Positions 59,264 to 64,000 of a stretch of 64,000 nucleotides of DNA are shown piece after piece. Both the position numbers and the translations under genes were made by a program. Source of the DNA: Prostheceraeus crozeri (taxonomy: Eukaryota > Platyhelminthes > Polycladida > Euryleptidae). Within the stretch, counting starts at the first letter, position 1. The number at the start of each line of letters is the position of its first letter. Below the pieces are notes generated by a model. The model was not told the origin of the DNA. It worked only from the letters and a program-made list of their open reading frames with translations, and ran no database searches. The DNA lies in NCBI GenBank assembly GCA_907163375.1, contig CAJQUW010010458.1, positions 496,001-560,000 on the forward strand, given 5' to 3'.

Positions 59264-60855
59264 CATACATTCGGACTAAACTTTAAATTTCATTAACTTC
59301 GTCCCCCAAAAAAACAATCATGATCACAATGAAGTCTTTTGATTATCATTAAGCTGGAAATTGAACAGCATCAAGAATGGTAGAACCGACCTTTGCAACA
59401 TGCAGTATCTGAAGAAGATGTAAGAGCGTTTCACTTGGAAGCTCATGAAGAGAAGTAAAAAGCACAATCGTCGATTTTGAAAATGAAATAGTGAAGATTC
59501 AAAAGATTAACGGTTTCCAAGGGCTGAGGGAGCAGAGTTGAGCCATCAATCCACAGCTTAATTAAGAATAAATTTACCAAGACAGTGTTCAAATAAAGAC
59601 GCGTATGCATATGCAGTCTGTTCGATTTCCTGACGAGTGAAAATTATTTCATGCACTTGTTGTTTATCATGCACCAGCTGAAGTGTTCGCTTCAAGTGCG
59701 CCAAAAATGGACGAATGAATTACTGTACACCCTCTGGTATTTCCAATGTTCAACATTTAGCCACTATTGAGACCTGCTACATGTAGGCTATTTCTGATAA
59801 ACAGACTTCCTCAATGTTTCTTATATTTCTTGATGCTTCTACTCTTATAGACCAATATTTGTGCGAAATGCGGAATGCTTGTAAGGAAAATAAATCCTGG
59901 AAAAGAGGAATCTGTCAAATAGTAGTACACTCTTCTCACTTAGAGATTGTTTTTAGATATCTGCATGCTTCTATTAACAACAAAATTTATACATGTACAT
60001 AAAAAATAACTAAGTGTCTAAGATAAATAAGCCAGTAGAAGTCCTTAAGCTGAAAGTTCATGACAGAAAGAGCCTCGCCAGACTTGCTTTAGCTTTCGAC
60101 GATGTGAGGATTACCCTCCTCGGGGTATGCCGTCGATTTGGTCTGCACAGCTGCTCTTGCTGCGACTCTGGTGAGGGCTTCTATCCTCAAGACTTTTATT
60201 TCTGCAAACATTTCGATGATTCCTCCATGAAGTTTCACATAATCAAATGCTACCATATAGTCTTCTCAATGTGACGATGCTTTCCATAGGTGCTGATTGA
60301 AATAAATACTCGGAAATTTTCTAACGTAACTAACAAGTTGTTCCACCTTTTATGACGTTAGTATTACCATAAACTAAGAGACACTAAGAGAAAATGGAAC
60401 TTCAGATTTCAACTGTGTCAGAATCCAAATTGGAGGATGAACTGAATCGAAGCTTTTCATGCTAAGCTGTGCATACGTCAAGTCACTGTGAGTCGTATAT
60501 TCGCAGACCACAAAAGCGACCTAACAATCCATGCTTGCAAGTTGAATGTCATCGCAAAGCTCGAACGCCTAGATCAAAAGTCAACAATTTCGTCCGTTAA
60601 TAAGATTAAAAAAGAAAAGGGAATTTAAGAATCGAAATCTGCGAGTCTTTTACCAACTGGAAGATCTTGTTAGATATTATCTTGATTGATTTTAAGTCAT
60701 GTGTGAGGTGGTCATACGTGGAACAATGATCAAACAAATGAAGTATCTTCGATTAGATGCGATCAACAGATACACAGGAGAACTCTATCAGAAATAGCGA
60801 ACATTCAAGTTCAATAAAAATACTCGTGGCGGAATAAATTAAAATATAAACTTAC

Positions 60856-60912
60856 ATCTGCTTCAGCTAAGAGATGAAATTGACAAATATGACATAAATC
60901 TGAAATCATTGA
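60856..60912 (-). CDS. SNX27: Probable SNX27-like exon, end of PX domain
   Basis: Minus strand, donor GAT|GTAAGTTTAT, acceptor either CATGTTTAG (57 nt, 19 codons, start 60,912) or GATTTCAG (44 nt, start 60,899). The translation ends CQFHLLAEAD. In SNX27 the PX domain ends with a QEFLSESDE-like stretch directly before F1, and here the next exon (55,317) starts in phase 0 with Asn. Phase, order and the L..E.D ending fit, but the exon is short, so the call is tentative. The rest of PX and the PDZ domain were not found up to 64 kb. Confidence 0.45.
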
Positions 60913-60929
60913 CTAAACATGACATATTA

Positions 60930-63875
60930 ATCGACATTTTTAACTATCACAAAGCTCGACAGGGACGAGTGACTTATCTTTCAGTAATTTCGTTCCTTTG
61001 GTTCTTGCAATCAGCATTTATTCGAAGGCGGCTGATCACAATACACTAAGACAGTAAGAGATAACCATAAAGACAACACAAGAAAGCTACAAAAATCAAC
61101 ATGCAGGAAGGAAACTGTTGGTTTTACAGGACGTAGTATTGGATGTCATCACAAATTCTTTCGTATAAAATTGGAGCCGGTGCAGATTTCATGACCGGTA
61201 CCCGGCATGCCGCTGACCGGTTCTAACTGGGCTTTCGTCGGTTCTCTACTCTCCGGTTGGCCTTTCATTGGAATATTACCAGGGTTGCCGTGGGTATGGG
61301 GATTCTGTGAGGATCCCCATAGGTATGGGTACCCATGGTTATGGGGTGGGTATGGGGATTAAGGCCATCCCCACAGCTCCCATAGGGCTTTTATGGGGAT
61401 TCTGTGAGGATTCTGAAGATTTTTGACATTCACTGGAAACAATCTGAATTTGCATCATATCACACAATCAACTTCGATGTTGAATTACGAAGTATTCACG
61501 CAGCCTACTCATCTCACCACTTTAAATGCATGACATATCAATTCTGATCATTTTCACATTAGAAACACATGTTCAATAATATTGAATGACTTATAATTAT
61601 AGTTCCAGGGGTGTCAAGGACGTCTGAAGTGGAAGAATTCTGCAAGTCTCCTTTGCTACAGAGCCGAATGGAGACTTATAAATATTTGTTCTACTCGTAA
61701 TAGTAGAAATAGCTGATAAAATTATTTGTGATGTAATTAAGCTTGCGTGATCAATGCGATTAATCATTATTAACCTAGATTTTAAACTAATTACGATATA
61801 GAAAACCTGTTGGGTCCAGCCCACAAAGTAAGACACATAAAAATGTTGAATGATTTTCATCGGACACATGAACAGTGTGATAAAGATTTCTCATACCAAA
61901 TCAGTCAATTGAAAGCCATCTACTCGCATTGCAGTCATAGTTATAATGAAAGCTCCGATTTTCACTTGTCCACGACTTGTCAGAACTTTCACTTTCATCT
62001 GATAGGCATCTTTAACTGCACATTAACTGTATTAACATTAATAATTAAAGTTAATACATAAACCGTATATGATTCATTGTGCTACTTTTCATCATCATAC
62101 ACAAATGGGTCAACATCCTCCCAATTCTTGTGCAATAATTCGATGACATGAGTGGTCGAGAATATCAGGATGACTTTTGTCGAAGTCCTTATTTACTCGT
62201 ATAATAGTAGATTAGCTTGATTCAAAGCTTTTTCCTTCACTACGTGTAGGCCTATATAGTCGATTTCTACTGCGAAACAATTCTAGACTTGAGATGGAAA
62301 TTCGCTTTGACATTTTACTTCTTTATCGGCATTAATGGAGATAGAATTATCAATAATTGCTAAATTATATCAATTAACGAATATTAAACGGGAATATTCA
62401 CACATGAACATGGCATGATCCACTGAGCAATAAACGATGGCTATAATACACATTGGTAGACCGCAAACATACAGTGAAGGCCTACTTAAGAATTTTTGAC
62501 AGGCGATTTTTTTGTGATAGAGTGACCATTTTGAAGTGCTGGCAGTGTAGAACATATGAATATTTTTTATTTATGTTCAACCCTGTCTTTGTATGTTGAT
62601 GAACTTCCTATTATTTGAAAATACAGCACTATAAGCAACCAAAGAAATGAAAAACTAACATTGGGAACCCCAAATGCCAACTTATAGGACAGCCCAGGAT
62701 TATATTCTCACAAATGGAACATGTGAAATTCGTATATAATCTATCAAATCAGCCAAATACATGCACGTAACATTATTTGCAGCAAAAATCGAGTCTTCAC
62801 GAAAAGCAGCTGACTAAAAATGTTGTGGGGACATTAAGGTCCTTCAGGAACTAAACTGACAGTTAAAATGTCAAAAGATACTCGTATATTGATATATTTC
62901 ATCATGTTGTCATCATATTCAAACATGTTGTACTTAATCACGATTGTCTACAGCGAGGAATTTAAGTATAGTTCTTTTGAAATGAGTGTGTGTATATTTC
63001 ATGAGAATGCTTCGCATAACATGTATGCATGATGTAATGTAAGTAAGGTTAGGTTTGATTTTACTTGATGTAGACTGGTTGCTTTGTGTTATAACAGCGA
63101 ACGGTAAATGGCAAATATAAGAAACATCGAAATTTAAAAATAGCGTGCTATACAATGCTCGAGTGCTGTGCAGAACTAAGTACATACTCGTATTAATATT
63201 TCATCCCAACATTTTAATAAGGCAATGTTTCCTTTAGTCCACATGTATAGTTGTTGAATTTTTATACAAATGTGTCTCCTTTAAGGGAGCAGCAATGCAA
63301 AAATTGTAACCTTAAAATAATCCTGTAGCAAAATGAAGTAGGATCGACATGGTCAATAACTAGGTTAAGTGAACCAAAAATCCGGTGATTAAAAGATGAA
63401 GTTTGAAAAGCACAAGCTGATCAATAACCGATTTGTTATAAAAGCAAAGAAATATGTCGTCATACTATTAAAAAGAAACATTTCGAGATAGAATTGCGTT
63501 TACGGTAAACTATGTTATGACCGCTTTATGGAAAAGGGGTGTCATGTCTCATGAATCATTAAAGAATTAAGAGCAGAATGAGAAGAACCTATGTAGACTG
63601 TACGTGTAAGCTGGCAGCAGACGACAAAAACTTACGAATCAGTAGAGATAGATAAAGAACACTGCTAATGCAACCAAATGATTCAAGCAAATGTAAATTT
63701 GTGAGTCAAATACGTGTACGTTGAACCAGCATCTAGTTGAATTTTCGGCACAATAATTTCTAGGTGGCAAGTCAGAATCATGGCTCAATAATGATAGAAA
63801 ATGGGCTACTACAATTTTATAGAGCAATAGGCCTATACCGAAGATAGAAAAGAAAAGTCATAAAAGTTACAACAC
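60930..63875. other. Unassigned DNA with a GC-rich tandem patch
   Basis: No gene recognised. 61,285-61,410 is a GC-rich local repeat of GGTATGGGGATTCTGTGAGG-like units, beginning CAGGGTTGCCGTGGG, which looks like one end of a hAT-type element without a visible partner. On the minus strand at about 62,095-62,170 a short frame ends NWEDVDPFVYDDEK before a stop, unassigned. Confidence 0.4.
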
Positions 63876-63876
63876 G

Positions 63877-63975
63877 CAGTCGATGACTTTCTTCAAGAAC
63901 TCCCATTCCACATCTCTGGAGTCAAATGAGGCCTTCGGGTCGTTGAATGATGCGCAGAAGTTCCACTGAGATGGA
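63877..63975 (-). pseudogene. Possible LINE RT motif A fragment
   Basis: The minus frame reads NFCASFNDPKASFDSRDVEW followed by EFLKKVID. It resembles F.DF.KAFDS..R..LW..L, the motif A region of RTE-type reverse transcriptases, with a shifted Asp spacing. Too short to be certain, and it runs close to the window edge. Confidence 0.3.
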
Positions 63976-64000
63976 GATATTGGACATCAATCATTCAATA

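Overview
The window looks like nuclear DNA of an invertebrate animal. It is AT-rich, has no long continuous genes, and its coding pieces are short exons flanked by canonical splice sites and separated by introns of 5 to 18 kb. It is loaded with transposable elements: Penelope-like elements (PLEs), hAT elements and MITEs, RTE- and CR1/L2-like LINE tails, a Helitron helicase fragment, a Tc1/mariner relic and tRNA-derived SINEs. I cannot name the species from sequence alone.

The one gene I can assemble is on the minus strand. It is a sorting nexin-27-like gene (PX-FERM endosomal retrieval adaptor). Four exons are well supported and a fifth is probable: 60,856-60,912 (end of PX, probable), 55,186-55,317 (FERM F1), 37,473-37,551 (F1/F2 joint), 22,427-22,836 (F2 into F3) and 12,357-12,512 (F3). 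Exon phases fit across every junction, and the intron after the fourth exon uses a GC donor. The PDZ domain, most of PX and the C-terminal exon were not found. Nearly everything between 12 and 61 kb is therefore intron of this gene, filled with mobile DNA.

Layout. 0-12 kb: mostly non-coding, with two candidate exons of unknown function, a SINE, a degenerate retroelement tail, a foldback element, a MITE and a hAT element with an 8-bp target duplication. 12-22 kb: hAT-like elements and SINEs. 22-26 kb: SNX27 exon, a PLE tail with a hammerhead-like motif, a small hAT-like MITE and an RTE LINE 3' end. 26-28 kb: a nearly perfect 860-bp tandem duplication carrying a Helitron helicase remnant and 3' end. 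28-32 kb: a TIR element with an iterated 16-bp motif, then a decayed Tc1/mariner element. 35-37 kb: hAT element, then the short SNX27 exon. 39.9-43 kb: a PLE with reverse transcriptase and GIY-YIG domains, a 14-bp target duplication, 32-bp inverted repeats and a LINE nested in its RT frame. 45-52 kb: two hAT elements, one with an open transposase C-terminus carrying a long charged coiled-coil tail. 52-54 kb: two PLE tails on opposite strands plus a tRNA-headed repeat. 56.8-59.1 kb: a PLE fragment with large inverted terminal arms, split by an insert that carries a Crypton-like recombinase ORF. 59-64 kb: mostly unassigned AT-rich sequence.
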